Positions 6,886 to 16,536 of a DNA stretch of 57,851 bases are shown here, one piece after another (the first letter of the stretch is position 1; the number at the start of each line of letters is the position of its first letter). The notes under the pieces were generated by a model that saw only the letters and a program-made list of their open reading frames with translations, searched no databases and had not been told where the DNA came from. Position numbers and translations under genes: made by a program. The DNA is from Phycisphaeraceae bacterium (GTDB taxonomy: Bacteria; Planctomycetota; Phycisphaerae; Phycisphaerales; Phycisphaeraceae): assembly GCA_002704825.1 (NCBI GenBank), contig PAIY01000158.1, positions 1 through 57,851 on the forward strand. Direction: 5' to 3'.

Positions 6886-9537
6886 TTAATTTTCCAGATC
6901 CGCCTGGAGTTGATGCAGTAAATCCATTGCCTGCATGGGGGTCATGTTCATCACATCTGCCTTGCGCAATGTCTCCATCGCCGGATGCTCAATGTACTCG
7001 GTGAACAGGGACATCTGCGGATCGTCGCGTTTGGACTTCTTTGCTGATACTTTCTCCATCGACGGCCCTGCATGGTTCACCGCCAACTCACCGAGCAATG
7101 CGTTGGCACGGTCGATGACTTCCGAGGGGATGCCTGCAATCTTGGCGACATGCGTACCAAAGCTGCGGTCCGTCGCGCCAGCAACAATGCGATGCAGGAA
7201 CACGATCTGGTCCTGCCACTCACGCACGGTCACACGGAGATTGGTGACATTGCTAAAGCGCTCCGCCAGATGCGTGATCTCGTGATAATGCGTTGCAAAG
7301 AGTGTCCGGCAGTTGCGCTCCGCCAGGTGTTCTGCAATCGCCCACGCCAGCGAGAGTCCGTCGAGGGTACTCGTGCCACGTCCGATCTCATCCAGAATGA
7401 CTAAGCTTCCGGGGGTTGCATGATGACAGATGTTGGCTGTCTCAGTCATCTCCACCATGAACGTGGATTGGCCGGTATGCAGTTCGTCGGACGCACCGAT
7501 GCGTGTGAAGATGCGGTCACACAAACCAATCTCCGCTTCCTGGGCAGGGACGAAACAGCCGGTGTGAGCCAGCAAGGTCAGCAAGGCTGCCTGGCGGATG
7601 TAGGTTGATTTACCTGCCATGTTCGGGCCGGTGATCAGCGCGAGTGTTGCGTCTTTACCCATCTGCACATCGTTGGGGACAAACTGTTCACCGAGTACCT
7701 GATCAAGCACCGGGTGACGTCCATTGACGATGTTAAGCACCGGTTTCTCGGAGATCACCGGTCGGACATAACGATGCCGAACGGCGCGCCGGGCAAAGCA
7801 CGCCAAGACATCCAGGTCCGCAACGGTCTGGGCAAAGGCATGCAGGTGGGTGAGTTCAAGCTGAGCCTGCGCACAGAGGTGATTAAACAACTCAAGCTCG
7901 CGTGCGTTGGCACGATCCTGTGCGGTGAGCACCTTGCCTTCGTATTCCTTCAAGGGTTGGGTGATGTAGCGTTCGACGTTCTTGAGCGTCTGTTTACGCG
8001 ACCAACTATCGGGCGCCTTGTCCTTGTGAGCAGCGGTGACTTCGATGTAAAAACCAAAGACCTTGTTGTACCCAACCTTCAACGACGGGATGCCGGTTTC
8101 TTCGACGAGTTGTTTCTGATACCGGGCTAACCATGCCTTGGAGTCGGCACGCAGGCTGCGGCATTCATCCAGTGTCTCATCCATCCCATCACGGATCAGC
8201 CCGCCATCGCGCATGTGTGCAGGCGGTTCGTCGACACAGGTCTGCGTGATGAGTCCGCCGAGTTGAGCTAACGCATCATGGATGTCTGCGATTTGCTGAT
8301 GGTACGTTGCCACCGACGGACGCTGATCCAGCAATGCTGCCAGCGCCTGCACCTGCGTGCTACTGTGACCCAGTGCAACCAGGTCACGCGGTGTGGCTCG
8401 GCCGACGGCAATACGCCCGGTGATGCGCTGAATGTCCTGAATGTTGTCCAGTGCTTCACGCAGTTGTTCGAGGAACCGACTGTCATCAATCAAAGCCTGT
8501 ACCAGGTCCTGGCGTTGCTCGATGGCAGCCTTGTCACACAGCGGGTAACACAGCCAGTGACGCAGCTGGCGCTTGCCCATCGCGGTGACGCAGCTTTGCA
8601 GCGTGGCTACCAGTGAATGACTGGATGACTCCGATCGGATTGTGCGCTCCACTTCCAGTGACCGCAGCGACACCTGATCGATGACCAGATACCGATTGCG
8701 TTCAAACTTTTTAGGTGGCAGCAGATGTCGAATTTTCCCCGGCGTTGCTGTGGATTCTTCCAGACGCGTGGCATCGGTTCGCTGTGTTTCAAGCAGGTAA
8801 GCCAGCACACCACCCGCCACGCCAATCTCCGGCGCGTTGTCTGCGATGCCAAAGCCTTCGAGCGTTTTGACTTCGTATTGCTTCTGGAGCATCTGCATCG
8901 CATCGGAAGCACGGAACTGCCATGCCGGCCTTGGCGTGAGAATGCAACCCAGTGTCTGCTTGAGATTCATCAGAAGCTCGGGAGCTTCATCGACATTGCG
9001 CTGCTGTTCGTAGAGTAATTCCGACGGTGCGATGCGTGCCAACTCATCGACGAGGTCTTTGTTGGCAAAGGTTGCAATATGGAAATTGCCGGTGCTCAAC
9101 TCAACCCATGCGACGGAGGCACGATGGTCTTTATGCAGTTGAACCGCTGCCAGTGGATTTTCCTGACCTTCCTCCAGAAGGTTCTCATCCGTCAAGGTTC
9201 CGGGGGTGATGATGCGGGTGACATCGCGTTTGACCACGCCCTTGGCTTTGGCCGGGTCTTCGACCTGATCACAGACGGCCACGCGATAGCCTGCCTTGAT
9301 CATGCGGTTCATGTAGCTTTCGACTGCATGAAACGGGACCCCTGCCATGGGGACGCCTTCGGTTCGCTGCGTGAGTGTGACGCCGAGTACCTTGTGCGCC
9401 AGCACGGCATCATCATGAAACATCTCATAAAAATCACCCATGCGGAAAAACAAAACGCAGTCCGGATACTTCTCTTTGAAGTCATGAAACTGACGCATCG
9501 CAGGTGTGATTTTGGGCTGTTTGGCAGCGTTGGACAT
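6886..9537 (-). CDS. mutS: DNA mismatch repair protein MutS
   Basis: An 883-residue MutS, the mismatch sensor of methyl-directed repair, acting as an ATP-dependent clamp on DNA. The N-terminal mismatch-binding domain has the F-x-E wedge motif in GDFYEMF (about residue 37). The C-terminal ATPase has Walker A GPNMAGKSTYIRQ (about residue 640), the Walker B and signature DEIGRGTSTLDG, and the ATHYHEI switch. The C-terminal tail is short. Length is normal for MutS1. A family-D palindrome separates it from divergent priA, so the two repair and restart genes share a repeat-filled promoter region. No mutL is in the window. Confidence 0.98.
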   Translation of the reverse strand: MSNAAKQPKITPAMRQFHDFKEKYPDCVLFFRMGDFYEMFHDDAVLAHKVLGVTLTQRTEGVPMAGVPFHAVESYMNRMIKAGYRVAVCDQVEDPAKAKGVVKRDVTRIITPGTLTDENLLEEGQENPLAAVQLHKDHRASVAWVELSTGNFHIATFANKDLVDELARIAPSELLYEQQRNVDEAPELLMNLKQTLGCILTPRPAWQFRASDAMQMLQKQYEVKTLEGFGIADNAPEIGVAGGVLAYLLETQRTDATRLEESTATPGKIRHLLPPKKFERNRYLVIDQVSLRSLEVERTIRSESSSHSLVATLQSCVTAMGKRQLRHWLCYPLCDKAAIEQRQDLVQALIDDSRFLEQLREALDNIQDIQRITGRIAVGRATPRDLVALGHSSTQVQALAALLDQRPSVATYHQQIADIHDALAQLGGLITQTCVDEPPAHMRDGGLIRDGMDETLDECRSLRADSKAWLARYQKQLVEETGIPSLKVGYNKVFGFYIEVTAAHKDKAPDSWSRKQTLKNVERYITQPLKEYEGKVLTAQDRANARELELFNHLCAQAQLELTHLHAFAQTVADLDVLACFARRAVRHRYVRPVISEKPVLNIVNGRHPVLDQVLGEQFVPNDVQMGKDATLALITGPNMAGKSTYIRQAALLTLLAHTGCFVPAQEAEIGLCDRIFTRIGASDELHTGQSTFMVEMTETANICHHATPGSLVILDEIGRGTSTLDGLSLAWAIAEHLAERNCRTLFATHYHEITHLAERFSNVTNLRVTVREWQDQIVFLHRIVAGATDRSFGTHVAKIAGIPSEVIDRANALLGELAVNHAGPSMEKVSAKKSKRDDPQMSLFTEYIEHPAMETLRKADVMNMTPMQAMDLLHQLQADLEN

Positions 9538-9595
9538 AGCGTAGAAATGTACCAGAAATCGAGTTGGTTTTCAGAGAAGTTCAGAGATATTTTTT

Positions 9596-9688
9596 AACCA
9601 CAGAGGCACAGAGACACAGAGTAAAAAAACAAAACACAGTCATTTTTTTGTCTTTTTCGGGCTCTGTGTCTCTGTGCCTCTGTGGTTT
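9596..9688. repeat. Family D palindrome, copy 1
   Basis: Left arm ACCACAGAGGCACAGAGACA, right arm TGTCTCTGTGCCTCTGTGG with an AT-rich loop. It lies between mutS and priA and ends about 25 nt before the priA start, so it overlaps the -35 side of the priA promoter. Relatives at 43367 and 55641. Confidence 0.9.
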
Positions 9689-9698
9689 ATTTCTTCCA

Positions 9699-9713
9699 TG
9701 CTAAACTACCCCC
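9699..9713 (+). promoter_or_regulatory. priA extended -10 promoter, probably leaderless
   Basis: TGCTAAACT at 9699-9707 (extended -10) is followed by only 6 nt and then the priA ATG at 9714. No Shine-Dalgarno is present. The identical nonamer with identical spacing precedes the epimerase gene at 37855. Confidence 0.6.
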
Positions 9714-12020
9714 ATGAACGAGTTGTTCACCACGCCCGATTCCATTGTTGCCTACGCCCAGGTTGCGCCGGAGCAGGGGGTGGACGTGACGGCAAGCGGT
9801 CTAACCTACGGCATTCCCGAAGCACTCAAAGATCTCACCGTCGGAGATCGCGTGCTTGTGCCGTTGGGGAGGGGTAACAAAACGGTCCCTGGTTTTGTGG
9901 TTCAGATTGACCAATCAACATCACTGCCTGCAAGCAAACTCAAAGCGATCAGCGAAAAGGATCCGGCCGGGATTCACCTGCCTGCCGACCTCATCGAACT
10001 GGCGCGCTGGCTCAGCGGGTATTACTGCTGTCCCATCGGCATGGTGTTCGGCACGATGCTCCCCGCTGCGGTCAAGCACGGCATTGGTGCCACCGTCCAG
10101 ACACTCGTCTACCGCAACCCGGATAAAGACCTCAAAACGGTCAAGCTCTCCAAACTCCAAAAAGCAGCGCTCGCGGAATTGGAAAAATGCGAAGCGGTTG
10201 GCAAACCCCAGATCGAGATGCGACAGCTTGCTGAGCTTGCCGGTGCCAAGTCCATCAGCCCGGTCAAGCAATTGATCACCAAGGGCGTTCTCAAATCCAA
10301 TACCCAGTCGATCATCAAAGCTCCCCCCGGAAGCACGGGAAATGCATCACCTGCAGAGAAGTCCGCCAAGTTGCTGCTCAATGACACGCAGCAAAAAGCG
10401 GTCACCCAGTTGGCAAGTAAAGTCGATGATGGCGGCTTTGGTGTTCACCTGCTTCACGGTGTGACCGGCAGTGGCAAGACCGAAGTCTACCTGCAGATGA
10501 TCGAGCACGTCTTTGCCAGTCGACCTGATAGCTGCGCAATCGTGTTGGTTCCTGAGATTGCATTAACCCCGCAAACGGTCAGCCGCTTTACCGCGCGCTT
10601 CGACTCCGTGGCTGTCATGCACTCGGCTTTGACATCTGCCCAGCGTCATGAACAGTGGCGGCGCATCGCTGCTGGTGAAGCGAAAATCGTCATCGGCGCC
10701 CGCTCTGCGATTTTTGCACCGCTGCCGCAAGTCGGCATTATCATCGTCGATGAAGAACACGATTCGAGTTACAAGCAGGATCAACTGCCCCGCTATCACG
10801 CGCGCGATGTGGCGGTCAAACGTGGCCAGCAACTTGGTGCACAGGTGGTCCTCGGTTCGGCAACACCGTCACTTGAAAGTTACTTCAACGCCACCGTTCG
10901 TGGCAGCTATGACCTGCTTCACCTGCCTGATCGTGTCAGCGGTTTTCAACTGCCCCATGTTCAATTGGTGGACCTCATTGAAGAGCGCAAACACCGCCGG
11001 GGCGTGCATCTGATCAGTCGCAAGCTCGAAGAACTCATCGGCTACGTCAAGCGTCAGGGTGGGCAGACCATGCTGCTGCTCAACCGTCGCGGCTATGCCA
11101 ATTACGTCGCCTGCCCAGATCATACCTGTGGCTGGATGCAGACCTGTGAACACTGCGATGCAACAATGGTCTATCACAAGCATCCAAGTGCGATGTCAGG
11201 TGGCTATATTCGTTGTCATCATTGTGATACCGAGCAGTTGCTTCCACCGCTTTGCCCACAGTGTGGCAAGAAAATCACGCTCTTTGGACTGGGCACCCAA
11301 CGTGTCGAAGAAGAGATCGAACGCAAGTTCCCCGAGTTGCGCTTTGCCCGCATGGACAGCGACACCATGCGCCAACGTGATGATTATCAGCGGATTTTAG
11401 GCCAATTCCAGAAAGGTGAACTGGACCTGCTCATCGGCACACAGATGATTGCCAAGGGACTGGACTTCCCCAATGTCCGGCTTGTGGGTGTGATCAGTGG
11501 CGACACGTCACTGCACATGCCCGACTTTCGTGCTGCGGAGCGTACGTTCCAAATAATCGCCCAGGTTGCTGGTCGGGCAGGTCGTTCCAGCACGCCCGGT
11601 ATCGTGGTGGTGCAGACGTTTTCGATTGATGATCCGACGATCAAGCTGGCCTCCAAACATGACTTTATTACGTTTGCTCAGCGCGAACTTGAGATGCGCA
11701 AGCAGATGGGCTTACCGCCCCACACGCGGATGGCTCGGGTGGTCGTGCGGGATGTCGATCACGAAAAGTCCTATCTGCTATGCAAAAAACTCGCCATGGA
11801 GTTGGCAAGGTGTAATCAACAGTTGGGTAACGTGGTCCGACTGCGTGGGCCGATGCCTTGCCCGATCGCGCGCATCGCGGACTTTCACCGCCACCAGATC
11901 GAGATGGTTGCCCCTGACGCCGGGACGTTGCAGAAGCTCATGACGATGCTGCGCAACGATCGCCTGCTCATCTCCGACAACCGCATGGCCGTGGACGTTG
12001 ATCCGACGGTGTTGTTGTAA
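9714..12020 (+). CDS. priA: Primosomal protein N' (replication restart helicase)
   Basis: A 768-residue PriA. It recognises stalled forks and loads the replisome. Seen in order: N-terminal 3'-DNA-binding domain (residues 1-100), a winged-helix region, the helicase with Walker A GVTGSGKTEVYLQ (about residue 251), the DEEH box in IIVDEEHDSSYK, and a zinc-binding insertion with paired cysteines (CEHC, CHHC, CPQC) near residues 460-525. The helicase C-terminal motifs follow (GTQMIAKGLDFPNV, QVAGRAGR). Length fits the family. The start rests on a leaderless promoter immediately before the ATG. Confidence 0.97.
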   Translation: MNELFTTPDSIVAYAQVAPEQGVDVTASGLTYGIPEALKDLTVGDRVLVPLGRGNKTVPGFVVQIDQSTSLPASKLKAISEKDPAGIHLPADLIELARWLSGYYCCPIGMVFGTMLPAAVKHGIGATVQTLVYRNPDKDLKTVKLSKLQKAALAELEKCEAVGKPQIEMRQLAELAGAKSISPVKQLITKGVLKSNTQSIIKAPPGSTGNASPAEKSAKLLLNDTQQKAVTQLASKVDDGGFGVHLLHGVTGSGKTEVYLQMIEHVFASRPDSCAIVLVPEIALTPQTVSRFTARFDSVAVMHSALTSAQRHEQWRRIAAGEAKIVIGARSAIFAPLPQVGIIIVDEEHDSSYKQDQLPRYHARDVAVKRGQQLGAQVVLGSATPSLESYFNATVRGSYDLLHLPDRVSGFQLPHVQLVDLIEERKHRRGVHLISRKLEELIGYVKRQGGQTMLLLNRRGYANYVACPDHTCGWMQTCEHCDATMVYHKHPSAMSGGYIRCHHCDTEQLLPPLCPQCGKKITLFGLGTQRVEEEIERKFPELRFARMDSDTMRQRDDYQRILGQFQKGELDLLIGTQMIAKGLDFPNVRLVGVISGDTSLHMPDFRAAERTFQIIAQVAGRAGRSSTPGIVVVQTFSIDDPTIKLASKHDFITFAQRELEMRKQMGLPPHTRMARVVVRDVDHEKSYLLCKKLAMELARCNQQLGNVVRLRGPMPCPIARIADFHRHQIEMVAPDAGTLQKLMTMLRNDRLLISDNRMAVDVDPTVLL

Positions 12021-12029
12021 CAGGATGTT

Positions 12030-12059
12030 CAAAGCCGTGATCCTCCCGGGTGACGTGTG
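12030..12059. repeat. Family G half-element
   Basis: A partial copy of the family-G arm (CAAAGCCGTGATCCTCCCGG) 10 nt after the priA stop, without the second long arm. Confidence 0.6.
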
Positions 12060-12151
12060 TCAGGCACATATCAAAAAACCATTTGTTCTGATGTGTCTAT
12101 CATGAGATAGTGATGTTCATAGAAGTGTTTAAGGGGTTAACACAGACAATC

Positions 12152-13501
12152 ATGAAATCGATCACTTGTTTATGCATGACGTTGCTTGCGCTGTGTCTGA
12201 CGGACTTCGCTCAAGCCGATGACAGGACTTCTGCGCAGGCGTTACTGAATCTGGCAGCACAACAGGCTTCACTGATCACGCGCTCGACGCACATCCCCAC
12301 TGCCGAGTGTTATGCTTACGGGCAGTTGGGTGACACAAAGTCCGCAATGGCTTTGTGGGAGCAGGTTGAGTTGCCTGAAAAACTCTGGTTGGTCTGCGAG
12401 ACGGCTCGCGGCTTGGCCCAGGCGGGTTATGTCGATGATGCAACGAGCATGTTAAAGCCGTTGGTTCAGATTGACACACCGGTGCTGGGCAAAGTCGGAT
12501 ACCTTCAAATGGATCTTAAATCCAAGGCGTTTGCGAGTCTTGCCATCAGTCAGATGATTAAAGGTCAGCAGGATGCCGCGTCACTTAGCTATCACCGAAT
12601 CACGGATATCGGCGATCAGTGCTTTGCGCTGAGTCGCATCGTCGGGTACCTCGCGGATCAGGATCGTCTGGATGAAGCACAGCAATGGTATGCCAGGTTT
12701 GATGATGGACGTTGGCGGACCTATGCAACCCAGCGTTTGATCCAATGCTATGCCCGTAAACATGGGATTGAAAAAGCCTACGATTATGCAAAGACATTTA
12801 AAGAACCGGTCGAGGTCAAAGAAGCGCAGTGGCAGTTGATCAAGATGCAGATCCAGGCGGATCAATTGGATCAAGCGGTGGTTCGCGCGATTGCCGGTTT
12901 TGACAATCGGAAGATGCTTCGTGAGATGCGGGAAATTGCCCGTGAGTTGATTGATGCGGATGACATTGCTCGGGGGTTGAAGGTCCTGAACAAACTCCCC
13001 GAACCCGTCCGTTGGCGGACTTCATTGCGCGAGCGCACTGCCATGGCTTATGTCCGCAGTGGTGATTTGAAGATGGCTTACCAGATGGTGCTCTCAGTCG
13101 GTTCTGCGCCACGGAGTTTATTTTTTGTGAACCTCAACGTGTGTGATCAGGCTGCTATGGTGAACAAGCCGGATGTCGCGCGTGCGTATTACGAAGCAGC
13201 TATCAAAAACTTTGAGCAGCTTCAAAATGAGCGCTCATTGGAAGTGTTTTACGAACGTCTCATCGTCTCGCGCGCCAAACTCGGTTTGCATGATCAGGCA
13301 TTGGAAGAATTGTATAAAGCCAAAACGGATCAACGAATCAGGCGTGCGGTGACGGAAGTCGGCCAATACCTTGTTGGGCGTGGCGAACTTGAGACATTTA
13401 AAACGTATCTGACCAAAGTCAACGAGCCATCGGATCGTGTCACGATTCTGACCGCCGTGACGCAATCCATCCTTAACGGATCTTTACTTTTTGAACACTA
13501 A
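12152..13501 (+). CDS. Secreted helical-repeat (TPR-like) protein, unknown function
   Basis: About 449 residues from the chosen start, with an N-terminal signal peptide (MKSITCLCMTLLALCL, then DFAQA|DD). The rest is alpha-helical with repeated motifs of the SQMIKGQQDAA / GYLADQDRLDEA / LGLHDQALEELYKAK kind, spaced like tetratricopeptide or Sel1-type repeats. No enzymatic motif is seen. An in-frame ATG at 12110 would put 14 residues before the signal peptide, so 12152 is preferred. Its 3' end overlaps the broadest reading of the next gene, which has the same architecture. The two look like tandem diverged paralogues exported to the periplasm, probably as scaffolds. Confidence 0.7.
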   Translation: MKSITCLCMTLLALCLTDFAQADDRTSAQALLNLAAQQASLITRSTHIPTAECYAYGQLGDTKSAMALWEQVELPEKLWLVCETARGLAQAGYVDDATSMLKPLVQIDTPVLGKVGYLQMDLKSKAFASLAISQMIKGQQDAASLSYHRITDIGDQCFALSRIVGYLADQDRLDEAQQWYARFDDGRWRTYATQRLIQCYARKHGIEKAYDYAKTFKEPVEVKEAQWQLIKMQIQADQLDQAVVRAIAGFDNRKMLREMREIARELIDADDIARGLKVLNKLPEPVRWRTSLRERTAMAYVRSGDLKMAYQMVLSVGSAPRSLFFVNLNVCDQAAMVNKPDVARAYYEAAIKNFEQLQNERSLEVFYERLIVSRAKLGLHDQALEELYKAKTDQRIRRAVTEVGQYLVGRGELETFKTYLTKVNEPSDRVTILTAVTQSILNGSLLFEH

Positions 13502-13526
13502 ACAGGACTCTGATTTTCGGAGGAAA

Positions 13527-15026
13527 ATGATGATAACAACACTTCGTTTTTGTGCGTGCTTTGTGGTACTTGGTGCTTCGTTGGCAGCCTATGCCCGGGA
13601 GATGCCCAAGCTTGAATCGGATAAGCAGCGTGTGCAGTTTCTCATGGAAGGTGCAGGTCGCATAGCGCCATCAGACAAGGAACATTACTCCAATTGCATG
13701 GCAAGGATCGCTGAGACCTACGCTCTGATTGGTGAAGTGGACAGTGCACGCCGAGCCTTGAATGGTGTGGACAAAGACAAACGTGGTGCACCGCAATGTG
13801 AAGTCGCCAAACGCTTGGTCAAGGTGGGCAAACTCGATGAAGCGGAACAACTCATTGATGATCTGGGGGCGACACAGGTCACCACGGACATGTCATTTTT
13901 CGGCATGGGTGTGACCGATCACAAAGCCGAGGTCCGCGAGATGATTCGTGAAGCGCGTCATGGCAAGCTGACCCTCAAGCAGCGCTTCTGGCGACTGAAG
14001 TCTGCCAAGTCCCAGGCCAAAGTCCAGGAAGAACTTGTCGGTGTGCTCATCGCGATGATTGACGAAAACCAGATGGATGAATTTGATGTCGGTCTGAGCA
14101 AGGTCACCAAGAAGCTGGACCGCGAAGATATCATCCGCCATTTAGCCAGGCATTACGCCAAGGCCGGTGAGTTTGATAAGGCATATGAAGCTGCAAAGCG
14201 CATGGAAGCTGAGAAGTCATTGGGCTATTCGCTATTGGTTCAGAACCTGATTAAAACGCATGCCCAAACGGGAGATCATGCGGCGGTCATCAAGGTGGGT
14301 GAACAGTTTAAAGACGTTCTTCCAGGCATGGATGTACATGCCCATCGGACCATTGCCATCGAGCTTGCCAAGAAGGGGGACGTGGACGGTGCGATCCTGC
14401 AGATTCAGGCAGTGGACCCCAAGATGCATGGCACAATGGCCTCGGAAGTCTGTCACAATCTGATCTATGGCAATAAGCCCGAACCGGACAAGGCAGTGCG
14501 CGTGCTCAAGATGTTTGGTAATGACTATGCGGTTAAATCGGTGAGTGATACGATCGCTTTGGGGTACGCCAAGATCGGTGATTACGAGAAGGCCAAGCAC
14601 ATTCTTGCCAACGCCCCACGTGATCGAACCAACATTGCTTACATGTATATCGAGTGTGCTTCTGAAGCATTGGAAGATGGCAAGCCGCAACTCGCTGAGG
14701 AATTTGCCCAGTTGGCCGTGTCTGAATTGCCTCAACTCACGCAGCACAATGACAAGCAGTTCATCCAGAAATGTCTGGCGAAGTTGTATGTCCAGATGGG
14801 CAAGATCGACAAGTACATGGCCTTGATTCCCCAGATTGAATTGCCTGAGAAGAACAAGTCGGACTACCGCCGCGAAGCCGTGGAGATGGCGGGGGCGACC
14901 TTGATGCGAAACGATCAGATCATGCCGTTGCTTCAGTCACTGCGACATTTGAAAAACAGCTATGCCCAGGTGCTGGCGATGTGTCGAATCTCTGAGGATC
15001 TGGTCAGAGAAGACAAGAAGAAGTAA
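13527..15026 (+). CDS. Secreted helical-repeat (TPR-like) protein, paralogue
   Basis: About 499 residues: signal peptide (MMITTLRFCACFVVLGASLA, cleaved near AYA), then helical repeats such as YALIGEVDSARRALNG, VKVGKLDEAEQLIDDLG, YAKAGEFDKAYEAAKRM and YAKIGDYEKAKHILAN. These match the TPR consensus (A at 8 and 20, Y/G pattern). The start is set by GGAGG at 13519-13523; ATG at 13527 or 13530 are both possible. It lies 25 bp after the preceding helical-repeat gene and is probably co-transcribed with it. No catalytic motif is seen, and function is unknown beyond likely protein-protein contacts. Confidence 0.72.
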   Translation: MMITTLRFCACFVVLGASLAAYAREMPKLESDKQRVQFLMEGAGRIAPSDKEHYSNCMARIAETYALIGEVDSARRALNGVDKDKRGAPQCEVAKRLVKVGKLDEAEQLIDDLGATQVTTDMSFFGMGVTDHKAEVREMIREARHGKLTLKQRFWRLKSAKSQAKVQEELVGVLIAMIDENQMDEFDVGLSKVTKKLDREDIIRHLARHYAKAGEFDKAYEAAKRMEAEKSLGYSLLVQNLIKTHAQTGDHAAVIKVGEQFKDVLPGMDVHAHRTIAIELAKKGDVDGAILQIQAVDPKMHGTMASEVCHNLIYGNKPEPDKAVRVLKMFGNDYAVKSVSDTIALGYAKIGDYEKAKHILANAPRDRTNIAYMYIECASEALEDGKPQLAEEFAQLAVSELPQLTQHNDKQFIQKCLAKLYVQMGKIDKYMALIPQIELPEKNKSDYRREAVEMAGATLMRNDQIMPLLQSLRHLKNSYAQVLAMCRISEDLVREDKKK

Positions 15027-15038
15027 ACGCATCTGGTT

Positions 15039-15929
15039 TCACAGCATCTTGATTTTAGTCAGTTCCTGCTTCAGATAATCCAGGCCGGTTTGGACTGCGA
15101 AGGTGGGTTCTTCCATGCCTTCGAACTCCAGGGAAAGTACGCCATCGTATTTGGCCTGCTTCAAGAGTTTGAGTTGCGCGGGGATATCGATAACGCCATG
15201 TCCGACGATGGCGCCGCGTAGCGCGTTCTTGGTGGGAGTTGCAAACCAGCCGGTGGGGGGCGCCTGCTTTTGGGGTTTACAGTGAAAGTCCTTGACGTGC
15301 ACCATCTGAGCGAAGGGCAGACATTGTTTGACAGCTGCAACGGGGTCTGCACCGACACACATGAAATTACCCATGTCCAGGGTGAGACCGAAATTGGGGT
15401 GGTTGACCGTTTGGATGAGTTTGCAGACGCGGTCGGGATGCTGCATGAAAAAGCCGTGGTTCTCCAGGCTGGTCTTGACGCCAAGCGATTGGGCATACTC
15501 AGCGACTTCCTGGATGGCTGGCGTGATGATCTTCAATGCCTGGGCAAAGGTCTTGGAGCCTTTGAATCGGGCGTAACCGGCTTCAAAGCCACGGGTGACA
15601 TCATGGCGCATGGATGGCGCACCGAGTTTGGCAGCGATGTCCACTTGTTGCTTGAGCTGGCGGATGGCTGATTTCTGCTTTGCCGGTGAGAGCAGCAATT
15701 CAGCAGGTGTGCAGTAGCTGGCGATCTTCAACCCCTGCTTGGCACATTGTTTTTGGAGTAGGGTAGCCTGTTTTAGCGGGTTTTGAACCGCTTTATCCGC
15801 AATGCCGCTGAACTCGATGTGCGAGACCCCCGCTTGGGCCACCCAATTGATGGTTTGAAGCACGGATTTGTTGGCAGCTCGGCGCCATTTAAGCAGGCTA
15901 TAGGTGCTGATGCACAGTGTCAGTGACAT
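15039..15929 (-). CDS. Sugar phosphate isomerase/epimerase-like TIM barrel
   Basis: A 296-residue protein of the xylose-isomerase-like TIM-barrel family (AP endonuclease 2 clan). Family landmarks are IEFSGIADKA near the N terminus, SLENHGFFMQHPD with a metal-ligand Glu, LTLDMGNFMCVGADP with a metal-ligand Asp, MVHVKDFH with a metal-ligand His/Asp, and SLEFEGME near the C terminus. The family interconverts keto sugars or acts on inositol-type substrates; the substrate here is unknown. The start is set at the ATG at 15929, since AGGA lies 9 nt upstream, rather than at the in-frame ATG at 15944. It converges on the helical-repeat gene with a 12-bp gap. Confidence 0.8.
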   Translation of the reverse strand: MSLTLCISTYSLLKWRRAANKSVLQTINWVAQAGVSHIEFSGIADKAVQNPLKQATLLQKQCAKQGLKIASYCTPAELLLSPAKQKSAIRQLKQQVDIAAKLGAPSMRHDVTRGFEAGYARFKGSKTFAQALKIITPAIQEVAEYAQSLGVKTSLENHGFFMQHPDRVCKLIQTVNHPNFGLTLDMGNFMCVGADPVAAVKQCLPFAQMVHVKDFHCKPQKQAPPTGWFATPTKNALRGAIVGHGVIDIPAQLKLLKQAKYDGVLSLEFEGMEEPTFAVQTGLDYLKQELTKIKML

Positions 15930-16536
15930 GATGATTTTCCTCAAACATCAGGTTGATCAGATATCAGATGACCAACTGTATCGCCGTTCAAGGTTGAAAT
16001 CAAGAATAAATTCAATGCTTGAAAATATTAAGGAGCACAACTTTGGGCATACCCTTTTTGCGAGTAGTTAGGGTTTGTATATATGTTCGATTGATGTATT
16101 AAGTACTTCAAGTCAAAAGGTATACAAAAAATGTTTTTTGTGTTTTTTCGTTATGGGACAATTCGCAAAGAGCGAAATTGAATAAAAAAAGTGGCAACGC
16201 CATCTGTTGAATATATCGTTGTTTACTAACGGTTGAGATCACAGGGAAAAGACGCGCAATAAAAAAGACCGGCGACGGCGGAGGCGGGGGGGTCCGGGCA
16301 ATTTCCTCCGCCGCCGTACATTCCGGTCAGTACTTGTCGGCGTTAATTGTCACACGCAGCAGTTGCTTTGTGCACTTATATTATCGTCGGGGTACCCCCT
16401 GTTAGGATATAAGATGTTGGGTATATATTTAGAACAATTTCAAAGTTCGGGGTACTTTAAAATAACCCGATTTGTCTTTTTATTGAGATATTTCAGACGC
16501 TAGCGCCAAAGCCGCTACACCTGGATTCGCAACGCT
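15930..16536. other. AT-rich intergenic region with a GC-rich minus-strand terminator
   Basis: About 600 bp without a supported gene. It is AT-rich except for one strong GC-rich hairpin at 16261-16328. Short inverted fragments occur around 16390-16455 (GGGGTACC / GGGGTACTTT). It may include the 3' untranslated region of the LuxR-type gene or a small RNA on the minus strand. Confidence 0.4.
16261..16328 (-). terminator. Strong GC-rich minus-strand terminator
   Basis: Outer stem GACCGG/CCGGTC (16267-16272 with 16323-16328) and inner stem CGACGGCGGAGG/CCTCCGCCGCCG (one mismatch). On the minus strand it is followed by TCTTTTTTATT. It ends leftward transcripts, either from the LuxR-type gene about 200 nt away or from an unannotated small RNA. 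Confidence 0.75.
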
